DNA of 64,000 nucleotides from Colimorpha_A sp045543555 (GCA_045543555.1 JAZQMQ010000025.1:1-64000); one strand, 5' to 3'. Positions 42,410 to 50,700 are shown, counted from the stretch's first letter. Numbers and translations are program-made. The notes: a model not told the origin generated them from the sequence alone.

Positions 42410-44206
42410 ATGAAAAAACGCATTTTAATCCCGTTTTTGATTGTTATACTGATGATTACAACGGCGGTCGCTGCAACGTTTGCGACCGCCGCAGAGGTGG
42501 ACACCTTCGGCATGACCCTCGAGGCCAACGCCCCGGGGTCCACCTCTCATTTTCTTACCGCTAAACCCGGTGAAGAAATTAAAGTTAGTGTAATAATCAA
42601 TGACAACTTTAAAGATGGAATTACAAGATTTCAGGCGCAGATTTCTTTTGATTTCGATGCTCTTGAGTTTGTATCTTACGAACAAGGTGAGATATACGAT
42701 TTGTCTATCAAACCGAGTGCAAAGGTCAATACTACAAAGAAAGTAGTAACGATCGATCTTAATGACGTTAATGCTGCAATTAATCCTAACAACTATAAAA
42801 ACAGAGGCACCGGTAAAATAATTACCCTTGTCTTTAAGGTTAAGGAAGGACATACCGGAGAAATTTCCGGATTCGCAGTTACAACACTTGTAGTTACAGC
42901 TAACGACAGAACTCAGACCTTCAACAAGCTTGACAAGGCTGAAATCGTAAACGACGAAGACAAGATCTACGCCTGCACTTTCGGCGAGCCCGAGACCGTT
43001 GAGGCTTCTTGCACCGCTCCCGGTTCCATAACCTACACTTGTACCGACTGCGGCGAGACCGTTGTAATTCCCAACGGTGAAGGCGGAAGCGGACACAAGG
43101 AAGTTAAGGACGATGCAAAGGCTCCCACTTGTACCGAAGACGGTCTTACCGAAGGCTCTCACTGCGAGATCTGCGGAGAGACCATCGTTGAGCAGACTGT
43201 AGTTAAGTCCGAGGGTCACAAGTACGGCGAATGGACTCAGACAAAGGCTCCTACGGAGACTGCAAAGGGCGAAGAAAAGCGCACCTGCTCCGTATGTAAC
43301 ACCTCTGAGACCCGCGAGCTCGATACTCTTGAGCACTCCTGCAAGGCAAACCTGAAGGAAGTTAAGGCTAAGGCTGCTACCTGTATCGCTAAGGGTAATA
43401 AGGCATACTACGAGTGCAACGGCTGTCATAAGTTCTACGAGGATGCTAATGCAACCAAGGAGATTACCGACAAGACTTCCGTTGAGACTCCCATTACCGA
43501 TCATACCCCCACAAAGATCCCTGCAAAGGCTGCTACTTGTACAGCAAAGGGTCACACCGAGGGAATCAAGTGCTCCGCTTGCGGTCATATCATTCAGGCT
43601 ACAACTGAAATAGCAGCAAAGGGCCACACTCCCGTTACTGTTAAGGGTAAAGACTCAACATGTACTGTTGAAGGTCTCACCGACGGTACAAAGTGCTCTA
43701 CTTGTAACACTGTTATTAACAAGCAGAGCGTTATTGAGAAGAAGGCACACACTCTTGTGACTCTTCCTGCAAAGGATGCAACCTGTTCCGCTGAGGGTCT
43801 TACTGAAGGTTCTAAGTGTTCTGTTTGTAACACCGTTGTAACTGCACAGCAGACTGTAGCAAAGAAGACACATACATTCGGCGAATGGACTGTTATTAAG
43901 AATGCTGCTGTTGGCGAAGACGGCTCTATGGAGAGAACCTGTTCTGTATGTTCTCATAAGGAAACAGCAGTAATTCCTGCACTTCCCCCCGAGACTACTC
44001 CTGACCAGACTACTCCCGACCAGACCACCCCTGATCAGACTACAACTGATAACGATGTAACTACTCCCGACACCACCGACGATAACAATCGCGGCGGTAA
44101 GGACGACGGAACCAACATGCTTCTCGGCGTAATCGTTGTTCTCGTTGCACTCATCGTGGTTGCCGGTGTTGTAATCATCGTTCTTCTTAAGAAAAAGAAG
44201 AACTAA
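42410..44206 (+). CDS. Membrane-anchored cohesin-like protein with Cys-rich repeats
   Basis: 598 residues from the ATG with GAGGA. A signal peptide (about 1-27) precedes a cohesin-like domain (about 30-185; FQAQISFDFDALEFVSYEQG, GTGKIITLVFKV). From about 195 to 525 run the same Cys units as in the upstream protein (CTEDGLTEGSHCEICGE, CTVEGLTDGTKCSTCN). A Thr/Pro/Asp/Gln linker with repeated TPDQT leads to one C-terminal membrane helix (LLGVIVVLVALIVVAGVVIIVLL) and KKKK. It is 39 bp downstream of the dockerin-bearing gene with no terminator between, so one operon. It is a likely docking partner at the cell surface; the specificity of the interaction is inference. Confidence 0.8.
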   Translation: MKKRILIPFLIVILMITTAVAATFATAAEVDTFGMTLEANAPGSTSHFLTAKPGEEIKVSVIINDNFKDGITRFQAQISFDFDALEFVSYEQGEIYDLSIKPSAKVNTTKKVVTIDLNDVNAAINPNNYKNRGTGKIITLVFKVKEGHTGEISGFAVTTLVVTANDRTQTFNKLDKAEIVNDEDKIYACTFGEPETVEASCTAPGSITYTCTDCGETVVIPNGEGGSGHKEVKDDAKAPTCTEDGLTEGSHCEICGETIVEQTVVKSEGHKYGEWTQTKAPTETAKGEEKRTCSVCNTSETRELDTLEHSCKANLKEVKAKAATCIAKGNKAYYECNGCHKFYEDANATKEITDKTSVETPITDHTPTKIPAKAATCTAKGHTEGIKCSACGHIIQATTEIAAKGHTPVTVKGKDSTCTVEGLTDGTKCSTCNTVINKQSVIEKKAHTLVTLPAKDATCSAEGLTEGSKCSVCNTVVTAQQTVAKKTHTFGEWTVIKNAAVGEDGSMERTCSVCSHKETAVIPALPPETTPDQTTPDQTTPDQTTTDNDVTTPDTTDDNNRGGKDDGTNMLLGVIVVLVALIVVAGVVIIVLLKKKKN

Positions 44207-44260
44207 CTGTAAAAATAAAAACTACTCGCTGTGTGATGCGCGGTAGTGATTTTTAGGATA

Positions 44261-44294
44261 CGGCATAGTCGACTCGTCGGCTATGCCGTTTTTC
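44261..44294 (+). terminator. Terminator of the surface-protein operon
   Basis: CGGCATAG/CTATGCCG stem followed by TTTTT. Confidence 0.8.
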
Positions 44295-44295
44295 T

Positions 44296-44766
44296 ATGTT
44301 ACTGATCATAAGACTTGTATTCGCCCGCGATTGTGTACTCGATCTCCACTTCGATCCCTTTTTGCCAGGCATCGTATCCATGACGATGATGCGCTTAATG
44401 AATGTGCGCAGGACTTCTGCTATGACCGAGCATGCCTTCAAGCAGTGCGCAAGAGGCGAGCAGATCGAAAGCTTCATAATTTCTATGGGAAGGAAGCTTC
44501 CCGCGTCTATGCTCGGCAATCCCGATTGCTATATGCTCTGCAAGGAAAACGAAGACGGAAGATCCGTTTGGATAGGCTATTTCTTCGCGGACGAATGTAT
44601 GAATACTACCGTTTTGCTCGATAAAGAATATAACGAGATAGAATTCATCAATTGCAGCGGAAAGCTTAATGGTAATGAGGTCGAAATCGATTATATAGCC
44701 TCCTATGCATCGGTTGGTTTTGAAGTGAGATTAAAACACGACTTTGCGTGGTTAAAGGCAGTATGA
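44296..44766 (+). pseudogene. C-terminal glycosidase-like fragment
   Basis: An open frame with no ribosome-binding site begins right at the preceding terminator. From about 44389 the translation is coding-like, ending with a beta-rich tail (VLLDKEYNEIEFINCSGKL, YIASYASVGFEVRL) such as closes several glycoside hydrolases and phosphorylases. No catalytic region is present. It is most likely the 3' remnant of a deleted gene. I cannot name the family. Confidence 0.4.
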
Positions 44767-44785
44767 AGCTATACGCATAATAATA

Positions 44786-44819
44786 AAAATGCTTTTCGCC
44801 ATGGCGAAAAGCATTTTTT
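44786..44819. terminator. Bidirectional terminator
   Basis: Perfect palindrome AAAATGCTTTTCGCC/GGCGAAAAGCATTTT between convergent units. Confidence 0.85.
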
Positions 44820-44821
44820 GA

Positions 44822-45259
44822 TCATTTTTCACACGAATATTCTTTGCTCAAAACAAGACATGAAACAATAAAATAGGCAGTCCTGAATACGATATATACA
44901 GCGAACACAATAAGAGGAGCTATAGCATCTTCTTTAAAAATGTTTTTATAATGATTGCTGAAAAACAAAAGCAACAAGCTCAGGTTGGAAAGTATATTAA
45001 GTATTGATCTTGCTGCGGCTTTAGGCATTATGAAGAAGTAATACACTGTGTAGAACAAATCCAATTCGTAAAAAGCCACAAAGCCTCCGACCAACAAGCA
45101 AAAAACAGCTCCCAAGCCTTCCAGTATGTCCACGCCGTTGGCAGGATCCATATCGTATTGGTAAGACTTAACCGCAGAAACGACGGTGCCTATCAAAGTA
45201 ATAACGATCAGTCCAACGAAAAAAGAAATGATAAGTATTTTTTTGGTTTTTATACTCAT
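44822..45259 (-). CDS. Multi-pass membrane protein of unknown function
   Basis: 145 residues with four hydrophobic segments (about 8-30, 48-70, 80-100 and 115-137). The short loops are charged, and the C-terminus (LSKEYSCEK) is probably cytoplasmic. No family recognised. The codon use is more AT-rich than in the housekeeping genes, in keeping with the accessory region that begins here. Confidence 0.55.
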   Translation of the reverse strand: MSIKTKKILIISFFVGLIVITLIGTVVSAVKSYQYDMDPANGVDILEGLGAVFCLLVGGFVAFYELDLFYTVYYFFIMPKAAARSILNILSNLSLLLLFFSNHYKNIFKEDAIAPLIVFAVYIVFRTAYFIVSCLVLSKEYSCEK

Positions 45260-45330
45260 GTCGATTTTAATTTTTCTCCATTCCCAAAATACTTACAAGG
45301 ATATATATACGCAATCTCGTAATCTTCCTG

Positions 45331-45450
45331 CTATGAAATAAAGTAAAACTCGTCGCCCCGGATCAAAACGTTTTCCTGACCCTCGGTGCTTATATAATAG
45401 TCCTTGCTCCACTCATAGTGCTTATTGACGGACGGTACTCTCCAGCTTTT
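45331..45450 (-). pseudogene. Short coding-like remnant
   Basis: On the minus strand a 39-codon frame between two stops reads like protein (HYEWSKDYYISTEGQENVLIRGDEFYF) but has no start codon or Shine-Dalgarno. Probably the 3' piece of a lost gene. The remaining sequence from 45260 to 45511 shows no gene. Confidence 0.25.
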
Positions 45451-45511
45451 TTATTCAAAATAATAATAGGTTGCGGATTTTCGTTTGGGCGCGTTGACAA
45501 AAAAGATGCCT

Positions 45512-46282
45512 TCAAAGCAATTCTTCAAAGAATCGACTCTGATAGCCGTTGTCGCAAAGCGCCTTTAGTACAGTTTCCAGCTTTGCTTCAAAATCCGGTT
45601 GATACGCCGAATAATCCTTATAAAAATATTGCTCGTGAATCATAACGCGAACCGAATTGCGCGTGAAAAGCTTGTTTAACATAGGCACAAGGTCTTGCAT
45701 TTTGACCGTGTTAATAATCATATCGATCTGGGCAAACGCCATGCCGTTTAAAGTAACGGTTTGTCCACTCCGAATATTTTGAGCATATTCTTCGCCAATA
45801 CCGTAAGAGGTGCGCGGGTGATCGGCATCTCCAAACAAGCCAAGCAAACCCAAAACTTCATTGTCAGACAGGGCAACTAAGCCTTCGGCAGTGGATCGAC
45901 AACAGTGTACCGTCGTGGTTTTTGCAAGAGACTTCGGAGTGGCAAAGCGCAAAATTTGCTCGTTCACGCAATGACAATCTCTAAACACCTCGTCATATCC
46001 CGAATGCTCATAAGGGTAGGCATTTTCTCGCTCTGAATGAAAGGAAAGCTTTAGCCAATCGGAGACCTCAGACCATTCGCTTGCGTATCGGTCGCTCATT
46101 TGCGAAAGATCAAATCCGGCCATTCGATAAAACAAATTCAGTTGGATTTTTACACCGAATGTTTTGTGTAATCGGCGTAGCATAGCAAGATACGGATGCT
46201 CAAAAATACTTTTCAAATTTTTCTCTGTAATTTCCTTTAAAAAACGGATATTGTCATCTATCGTGAAGCAAAACGTTTTCAT
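45512..46282 (-). CDS. Polysaccharide deacetylase-like protein
   Basis: 256 residues. FCFTIDDNIRFLKE at the N-terminus, LKLSFHSERENAYPYEHS near residue 78 and RVMIHEQYFYKDY near 212 fit a NodB-like (polysaccharide deacetylase) barrel, with the Asp-Asp pair and the His-x-x motif as metal ligands. The match is distant and no signal peptide is present, so the substrate may be something other than cell-wall glycan. A Shine-Dalgarno (AGGCGGTGGAGAT) precedes the ATG. The end overlaps sequence carrying the TTGACAAAAAAGATGCC motif. Confidence 0.6.
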   Translation of the reverse strand: MKTFCFTIDDNIRFLKEITEKNLKSIFEHPYLAMLRRLHKTFGVKIQLNLFYRMAGFDLSQMSDRYASEWSEVSDWLKLSFHSERENAYPYEHSGYDEVFRDCHCVNEQILRFATPKSLAKTTTVHCCRSTAEGLVALSDNEVLGLLGLFGDADHPRTSYGIGEEYAQNIRSGQTVTLNGMAFAQIDMIINTVKMQDLVPMLNKLFTRNSVRVMIHEQYFYKDYSAYQPDFEAKLETVLKALCDNGYQSRFFEELL

Positions 46283-46342
46283 ATCTCCACCGCCTTTCTG
46301 GTTTTAGTATAGCACACTTTGGGGGCATTTGTAAAGAGTGAA

Positions 46343-46510
46343 ATGATGCATCGCCTACGGCGATATGAAGCGCAAGCCGTTGGCTTGCATGAAGCGGCGG
46401 CGTTGCAGCCATGAAGCAAAGCGCACACTAATCTCTCGGTGAGCCGAAGGCTCGCTTCACAGGGCGAAGCCCAGCTTCATTTTTCATGCCCCGCAGGTGC
46501 GCTTCATTTC
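46343..46510. repeat. Hairpin-rich repeat, ATGAAGC type
   Basis: A series of small hairpins (GCCTACGGC, GCAAGCCGTTGGCTTGC, GAGCCGAAGGCTC, GGGCGAAGCCC), most of them separated by the spacer ATGAAGC or CTTCAT. The style matches the GATGATATGC repeats at 51940-52090. No ORF. Confidence 0.55.
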
Positions 46511-46549
46511 CAAAACAAAAAGCACTTCTTACGCCCCTTCTCATAAGGA
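46511..46549. repeat. Left arm of a roughly 40-bp inverted repeat flanking the cassette pair
   Basis: CAAAACAAAAAGCACTTC...CTTCTCATAAGG recurs in inverted orientation at 48680-48719. The outer 18 and inner 12 bases are identical; the middle 8-10 differ. Confidence 0.65.
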
Positions 46550-46557
46550 TGTTTACC

Positions 46558-46605
46558 GTAGGGGCGACCATTGGTCGCCCGCGGGCGTTCGATGAACGCC
46601 CCTAC
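46558..46605. repeat. GTAGGGGCG palindromic repeat
   Basis: GTAGGGGCGACCATTGGTCGCCC followed by GGGCGTTCGATGAACGCCCCTAC. The ends GTAGGGGCG/CGCCCCTAC are perfect inverted repeats. This is a short non-autonomous palindromic element type often seen in Clostridia. Confidence 0.6.
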
Positions 46606-46615
46606 AAACAAATTT

Positions 46616-46655
46616 CGGCAGAGAACTTGTTTTCTCTGCCGATTTGTGATATAAT
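46616..46655 (+). promoter_or_regulatory. Module A promoter with embedded inverted repeat
   Basis: TTGTTT, 17-bp spacer, TATAAT. The -35 element sits in the loop and right arm of CGGCAGAGAA/TTCTCTGCCG, a 10-bp inverted repeat that could be an operator or an old terminator. Module B carries the same sequence. Confidence 0.6.
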
Positions 46656-46668
46656 GGAACTAACGAAA

Positions 46669-46787
46669 AGCCTCTCCCTTTGGGAGAGGTGGCGGCGTAG
46701 CCGACGGAGAGGGCAAATTGTTGCAACGACTACCCTCTCACCCGCTACCGCGGGAGCTCTCCCTTAGGGAGAGCCTTTGGATACGCG
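46669..46787. repeat. MITE-like insert in module A
   Basis: Begins AAAGCCTCTCCCTTTGGGAGAGG and ends CTCTCCCTTAGGGAGAGCCTTTGG, so the termini are inverted repeats that also fold on themselves. About 120 bp, no ORF. Related to the inserts at 47522 and, in decayed form, near 651, 18275 and 23384. Confidence 0.65.
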
Positions 46788-46868
46788 CAACCTTAGGGGT
46801 ATGTGCTTTGCCCTATGCCTTTGTAATACAAAGGCGAAACTGGCGATAAATAGAACAGGAGGATGACT

Positions 46869-47366
46869 ATGTCAACTTGGAGCGGTATTAGGCATAAACT
46901 TGAAAACGAGTATCTTGCAGAATCATTACGAGGACATATTCAGTATTATTGCACTTCTTACAGCAAAAGTCCTGACCATCACGGCAGAGCATCCATACGG
47001 TTAGATGGCAAAGAATTGATCAGCGGTTGCTACTGGAACAACTGGAGCAAAGCTCACTTATTTCCACATGATGAAACATACGAAAAGCGAATGACAGAAA
47101 ATTACGCATATATGGACGATACAGCACTAAAATTAGGCATATTCAGTCCGCATGCCTTTTATCAAGCTTTTGAAGAATTTGACAATCAAAGCATTGAGGA
47201 AAGCATGAACAGTGAAAACATGATTATTCGTATTTTCGCCATACTTGATCGAAGAGTTGGAAAAAGAAGATTGATAAATATGTATCGCACGTTAAATCCT
47301 AAAGAGGAAGTTTTTAATTTGTTTTACTCAATTCGAATCAATGCAGAGGGCATTTCATTGAATTAA
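46869..47366 (+). CDS. SF0329-like protein, cassette gene A
   Basis: 165 residues. Of two ATGs, the second lies six bases after AGGAGG and is preferred. TWSGIRHKLENEYLAESLRGHI, GRASIRLDGKELISGC, SIEESMNSENMIIRIFAILDRRVGKRRL are the blocks I recall from the small SF0329 family, whose function is unestablished. No signal peptide, no membrane segment. It is AT-richer than neighbouring housekeeping genes, which suggests transfer. The shared promoter and tail with module B recall arrays of immunity or accessory genes; that is inference. Confidence 0.6.
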   Translation: MSTWSGIRHKLENEYLAESLRGHIQYYCTSYSKSPDHHGRASIRLDGKELISGCYWNNWSKAHLFPHDETYEKRMTENYAYMDDTALKLGIFSPHAFYQAFEEFDNQSIEESMNSENMIIRIFAILDRRVGKRRLINMYRTLNPKEEVFNLFYSIRINAEGISLN

Positions 47367-47371
47367 TACTT

Positions 47372-47404
47372 AACCCCGACAGACTTTGAAAATCTGTCGG
47401 GGTT
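47372..47404 (+). terminator. Module A terminator
   Basis: AACCCCGACAGA/TCTGTCGGGGTT perfect 12-bp stem just after the gene; identical in module B. Confidence 0.85.
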
Positions 47405-47521
47405 AATTATTTGTTTTCTGTGGATCAAATTTTTGCGCTAACGGACAGTCGAACGCCCCTACAAACAAATTTCGGCAGAGAACTTGTTTTCTCTGCCGAT
47501 TTGTGATATAATGGGGTTAGC

Positions 47522-47711
47522 GAAAAGCCTCCCTCCGAGAGGGAGGTGGCACGCGGCAGGGGTTCCCCGAAGCGAATGAAATGAGCTTTGGGGGTTCGCT
47601 GCGTAGCGTGACGGAAGGAGCCTGCGTTACTTTAGGTTTGTACTAACTTCATTGTAACGCGTTCTCCCTCACCCGACTTCGTCGGGAGCTCCCTCCCGGA
47701 GGGAGCCTTTG
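47522..47711. repeat. MITE-like insert in module B
   Basis: Begins AAAGCCTCCCTCCGAGAGGGAGG and ends CTCCCTCCCGGAGGGAGCCTTTGG, with inverted termini as in module A, but about 70 bp longer and different in the middle. No ORF. Confidence 0.65.
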
Positions 47712-47822
47712 GATAGTGCAGCCTGAGGGGTATGGGCTTTGCCCTATGCCTTTGTAAAACAAAGGCGAAACTGGCGATAAAGCAGAAGGCCGGATAAGAA
47801 TTTGACGAGGAGGATTAGCAAC

Positions 47823-48464
47823 GTGATAGAAATAAACATAAATCCAAAACAGCTATATGAGGGTTGTATTCAAGCAGCATTAACGCATGCCATCGCTGTA
47901 GGAATGTATCCTGAATTAAATCACGAACATTCGTGGGATGGTATAAATTATTGTACAAATGACTCTCAAAGTTGCAGAGCAACAATTACTTTTCACAACA
48001 AATACATTATTGCTGTTTTCCAAGCTATTGACAAAGTAAATTGGAATGCAGATGCGTTGGATTTTTTTGATGGAGCACCTAAGGAAATAATAGAAATTGC
48101 CGAAAAAGAAACCTTACAATATGTATTAGATAGTGTTGAAGGCAGTGTAAAACCTGTTGTTACAGCGGCTTTCTGGGGAACTTGGGATAAGCTGAATAGT
48201 GCGCAGTCCTTTGATTCTATTGTTGAAAACGGCGGTCATATAATTCGTTCTCAATTACTCTCATTCAATGATGCCATGGATGAATGGCGTGATTATTACG
48301 ATTTGGATTCAAAACAGATTTCGCTTATTAAAAAACTGTTCAATGCAAAGCTTGGTTCGAATGATGATTCGCTTATTTTGAATGATGATGAAATCAAGTT
48401 GTTATACGGTGATGTAGATGAATGTCTTGTTTCATTGGGAGAATTGAATATCTTCAGAGCATAA
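47823..48464 (+). CDS. Hypothetical protein, cassette gene B
   Basis: 213 residues from a GTG with GAGGAGGA upstream; an earlier in-frame TTG at 47802 lies before that signal. Soluble and acidic, with no signal peptide, membrane segment or Cys motif. TITFHNKYIIAVFQAIDKVN, FFDGAPKEIIEIAEKE and LNDDEIKLLYGDVDECL are its most structured-looking parts. I do not recognise the family. It is unrelated to the gene of module A although the flanks are identical. Size, acidity and context would suit an immunity-type protein. Confidence 0.6.
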   Translation: MIEININPKQLYEGCIQAALTHAIAVGMYPELNHEHSWDGINYCTNDSQSCRATITFHNKYIIAVFQAIDKVNWNADALDFFDGAPKEIIEIAEKETLQYVLDSVEGSVKPVVTAAFWGTWDKLNSAQSFDSIVENGGHIIRSQLLSFNDAMDEWRDYYDLDSKQISLIKKLFNAKLGSNDDSLILNDDEIKLLYGDVDECLVSLGELNIFRA

Positions 48465-48569
48465 TAAATGCCAATTTATCGAATAGCAAACCCCGACAGA
48501 CTTTGAAAATCTGTCGGGGTTAATTATTTGTTTTCTGTGGATCAAATTTTTGCGCTAACGGACAGTCGA

Positions 48570-48863
48570 GGGTCTCGCTGCGGCTCGGTCACACTCGCGT
48601 TCTGACATGCCACCGGCATGTCATTCATTGCGCTCGTGCCGCTTCGCTACGCCTGTCCCTACAAAACAGGTACAAACTTCCTTATGAGAAGCCGCCTTTA
48701 CGAAGTGCTTTTTGTTTTGTGTTGTCTTGACAAAATAGATGCCACAGCGAAAAAGTCAATAAAATCAAGGGTTTTTGAACTTTTAAGACGGTTTCAAGTG
48801 CATCCTTAATAGATGCTTATATCCTTACAATACACGAAAAACTTCGGCATCTATTATTTTCGG
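48570..48863. other. Intergenic region with inverted-repeat right arm
   Basis: No gene. GC-rich hairpin debris at 48570-48660 is followed by the right arm of the inverted repeat (48680-48719). AATAGATGCC at 48735 and GGCATCTATT at 48846 are a perfect 10-bp inverted pair around a GCATC/GATGC hairpin; they may end transcription of the GH127 gene on the minus strand. Confidence 0.5.
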
Positions 48864-50663
48864 TCATTCACGGCGTAGCCAGACTATCATATCCGTTTCG
48901 CCTCGGTTTGCAAAGCAGTTGTAGGGTATGAGCTTCAGGCTTGCTCTCACCTTTTGCGGCGCACGGTTTGAATAAAGCTCGTCTCCAAAATCTGTTTCCC
49001 TTACACAAGCTACCTGTAGTGTATAAAGACCGAGGTTCTCATCATATGCCTCATGGAATTCGGGATTGGATGGAATAGAATAGCTATGAAGATCCGCACC
49101 GTTGTCCATTCCCTCTGCACAATATACCACAGGACCTCTTGCAACGCAGACGCGTCCCGCGTTTCTCATCACACGGATGTCAGCGTATACGAGTCTCGGT
49201 TTTATGTCAAAATTCGCAACGATATCGCCACCGTCGTTCTCAACCACGGCATATCCGCGTTCAATGGAGTAGGGCTTGTTGAGCGTAAGGTGCTCGCACC
49301 ATGACGGAATACGCACGGCCACCCTCGCTATGCCCCTTGCGGAAATCTTTACCGTGCCGTCGTTAGGATAATCGGTTTTCTGCGTACAGCATACTCCAAC
49401 GTCGTTTAACTGTGACGAGATAAACTGATTGATGTACAAGGTGTCGTTTTCACTACCGTAAATGTAGTTTCCAAGAGAGGGAAGAAGCCTGCTAATATTA
49501 GGAGGACAGCAGGAGCAGCCGAATATGCCCGTGCGCTGCGAGGTGGGGAAGACTCGTTTTCCCCAAGTGCTTCTCCATCGCTCGGATAGATTGATCTCGA
49601 GAGGGTTGGAGTAAAAGAATTTTGTTCCGTCCAAGGAGAGTCCCGACAGTACACCGTTATACAAGGCACGCTCGATGACGTCGGCATATTTTGCATCGTT
49701 TTCAAGGGCAAGCATGGCATTGCCAAAAAACATGAGTGCGATCGCCGCACAGGTCTCGGCATAAGCCGTATCGCTTGGAAGGTCGTAGCTTGTTGTAAAT
49801 GCCTCGCCGATGTATGTCGAGCCGACTCCGCCTGTAACGTACATCTTATGCGATATGATATCGTTCCAGAGAACGCGACAAGCATGCTTCAGTTCATCGT
49901 CATCCGTTTCTTTTGCAAGATGTGCCATTCCGGTGTAAAGATACAGGGCGCGCACCGCATGCCCGACTGCCTCGGCTTGCTCTCTGACGGGCTTGTGACT
50001 TTGGTCGCACTCGGGATGATCGTTTTCGACGACAGTTCCGCGAGTATTTATGAAATGAGCCGCAAGGTCAAGATATTTTCTTTTGCCTGTATATTGGTAC
50101 ATACGAACGAGAGCAAGCTCGATCTCCTCATGCCCGGGGGTGTAAAAATCGGCGCTCCTATCAACAACGAAAACCTCGTATATATGCTCTGCGTATTTTT
50201 CCATACACTCAAGAAGCACCGTCTTACTCGTCGCTTCGGCATAGGCAACAGCCGCCTCCATCAGATGTCCTGCACAGTAAAGCTCATGAGCGTTGCGTTT
50301 TGAAAATCTATTTTCGGGTTCACAGACTGTGAAGTAAATATTGAAATAGCCGTTATCCTCTTGATGCTCTTTTATTTTGGATATAATGCTGTCTGCCTTT
50401 TGCTCAAGCTCGTGCATCTCGGGGTGATGCTTCAAAATATAAGCCGCGCCTTCTATCCATTTGGCAACGTCGCTGTCCCAAAAGAAATGGGGCTTAACAG
50501 AGCCCTCAACAGCGGGATCATAACTAAAGTTAAAGGCAGATATTCTTCCCGTTTCAAAGAAGCGGTCGTACACCGCGTCAATCGTGAGTTTCCGATTTAG
50601 CTCTTGCTTTTCTAAAAGGTAGCCGGATGTGAGCCGTACCTCTTTATAAGAGTATGTTTTCAT
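48864..50663 (-). CDS. GH127 family beta-L-arabinofuranosidase-like enzyme
   Basis: 599 residues, a common size for GH127 (DUF1680). The alpha/alpha barrel shows FFWDSDVAKWIEGAAY near 60, EDNGYFNIYF near 100, TGGVGSTYIGEAF near 275 and YAETCAAIA near 303. GCSCCPPNISRL near 390 holds the Cys pair that, with the earlier Glu and Cys, forms the zinc site; in HypBA1 a Cys of this cluster is the nucleophile. Members release L-arabinofuranose from plant glycans or hydroxyproline-linked arabinan. No signal peptide, so it acts on imported oligosaccharides. It is divergent from an AraC-type regulator that probably controls it. Confidence 0.88.
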   Translation of the reverse strand: MKTYSYKEVRLTSGYLLEKQELNRKLTIDAVYDRFFETGRISAFNFSYDPAVEGSVKPHFFWDSDVAKWIEGAAYILKHHPEMHELEQKADSIISKIKEHQEDNGYFNIYFTVCEPENRFSKRNAHELYCAGHLMEAAVAYAEATSKTVLLECMEKYAEHIYEVFVVDRSADFYTPGHEEIELALVRMYQYTGKRKYLDLAAHFINTRGTVVENDHPECDQSHKPVREQAEAVGHAVRALYLYTGMAHLAKETDDDELKHACRVLWNDIISHKMYVTGGVGSTYIGEAFTTSYDLPSDTAYAETCAAIALMFFGNAMLALENDAKYADVIERALYNGVLSGLSLDGTKFFYSNPLEINLSERWRSTWGKRVFPTSQRTGIFGCSCCPPNISRLLPSLGNYIYGSENDTLYINQFISSQLNDVGVCCTQKTDYPNDGTVKISARGIARVAVRIPSWCEHLTLNKPYSIERGYAVVENDGGDIVANFDIKPRLVYADIRVMRNAGRVCVARGPVVYCAEGMDNGADLHSYSIPSNPEFHEAYDENLGLYTLQVACVRETDFGDELYSNRAPQKVRASLKLIPYNCFANRGETDMIVWLRRE

Positions 50664-50700
50664 AAAACCACCTCAAAATAAATGTATTTTCAAGAAAATA

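Larger units (their letters stand above)
46594..47450 (+). repeat. Cassette module A
   Basis: First of two tandem modules with shared ends. The first 64 bp (46594-46657) are identical to 47451-47514, and the 81 bp at 47372-47452 are identical to 48489-48569. Inside are a promoter, a MITE-like insert (46669-46787), a conserved stretch ending ACAAAGGCGAAACTGGCGATAAA, one gene and a terminator. Only the gene and the insert differ strongly between modules. Confidence 0.75.
47451..48567 (+). repeat. Cassette module B
   Basis: Second module, directly joined to module A. It repeats the 64-bp head with promoter (47473-47512), a longer MITE-like insert (47522-47711), the conserved GCCCTATGCCTTTGTAAAACAAAGGCGAAACTGGCGATAAA stretch, one gene and the 81-bp tail with its terminator (48489-48521) ending ACGGACAGTCGA. 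Confidence 0.75.

Noticed and set aside
42425..43627. A 400-codon antisense frame over the anchored cohesin-like gene
   Set aside because: Same cause: repetitive, biased codons on the sense strand. No start signal and no recognisable protein.
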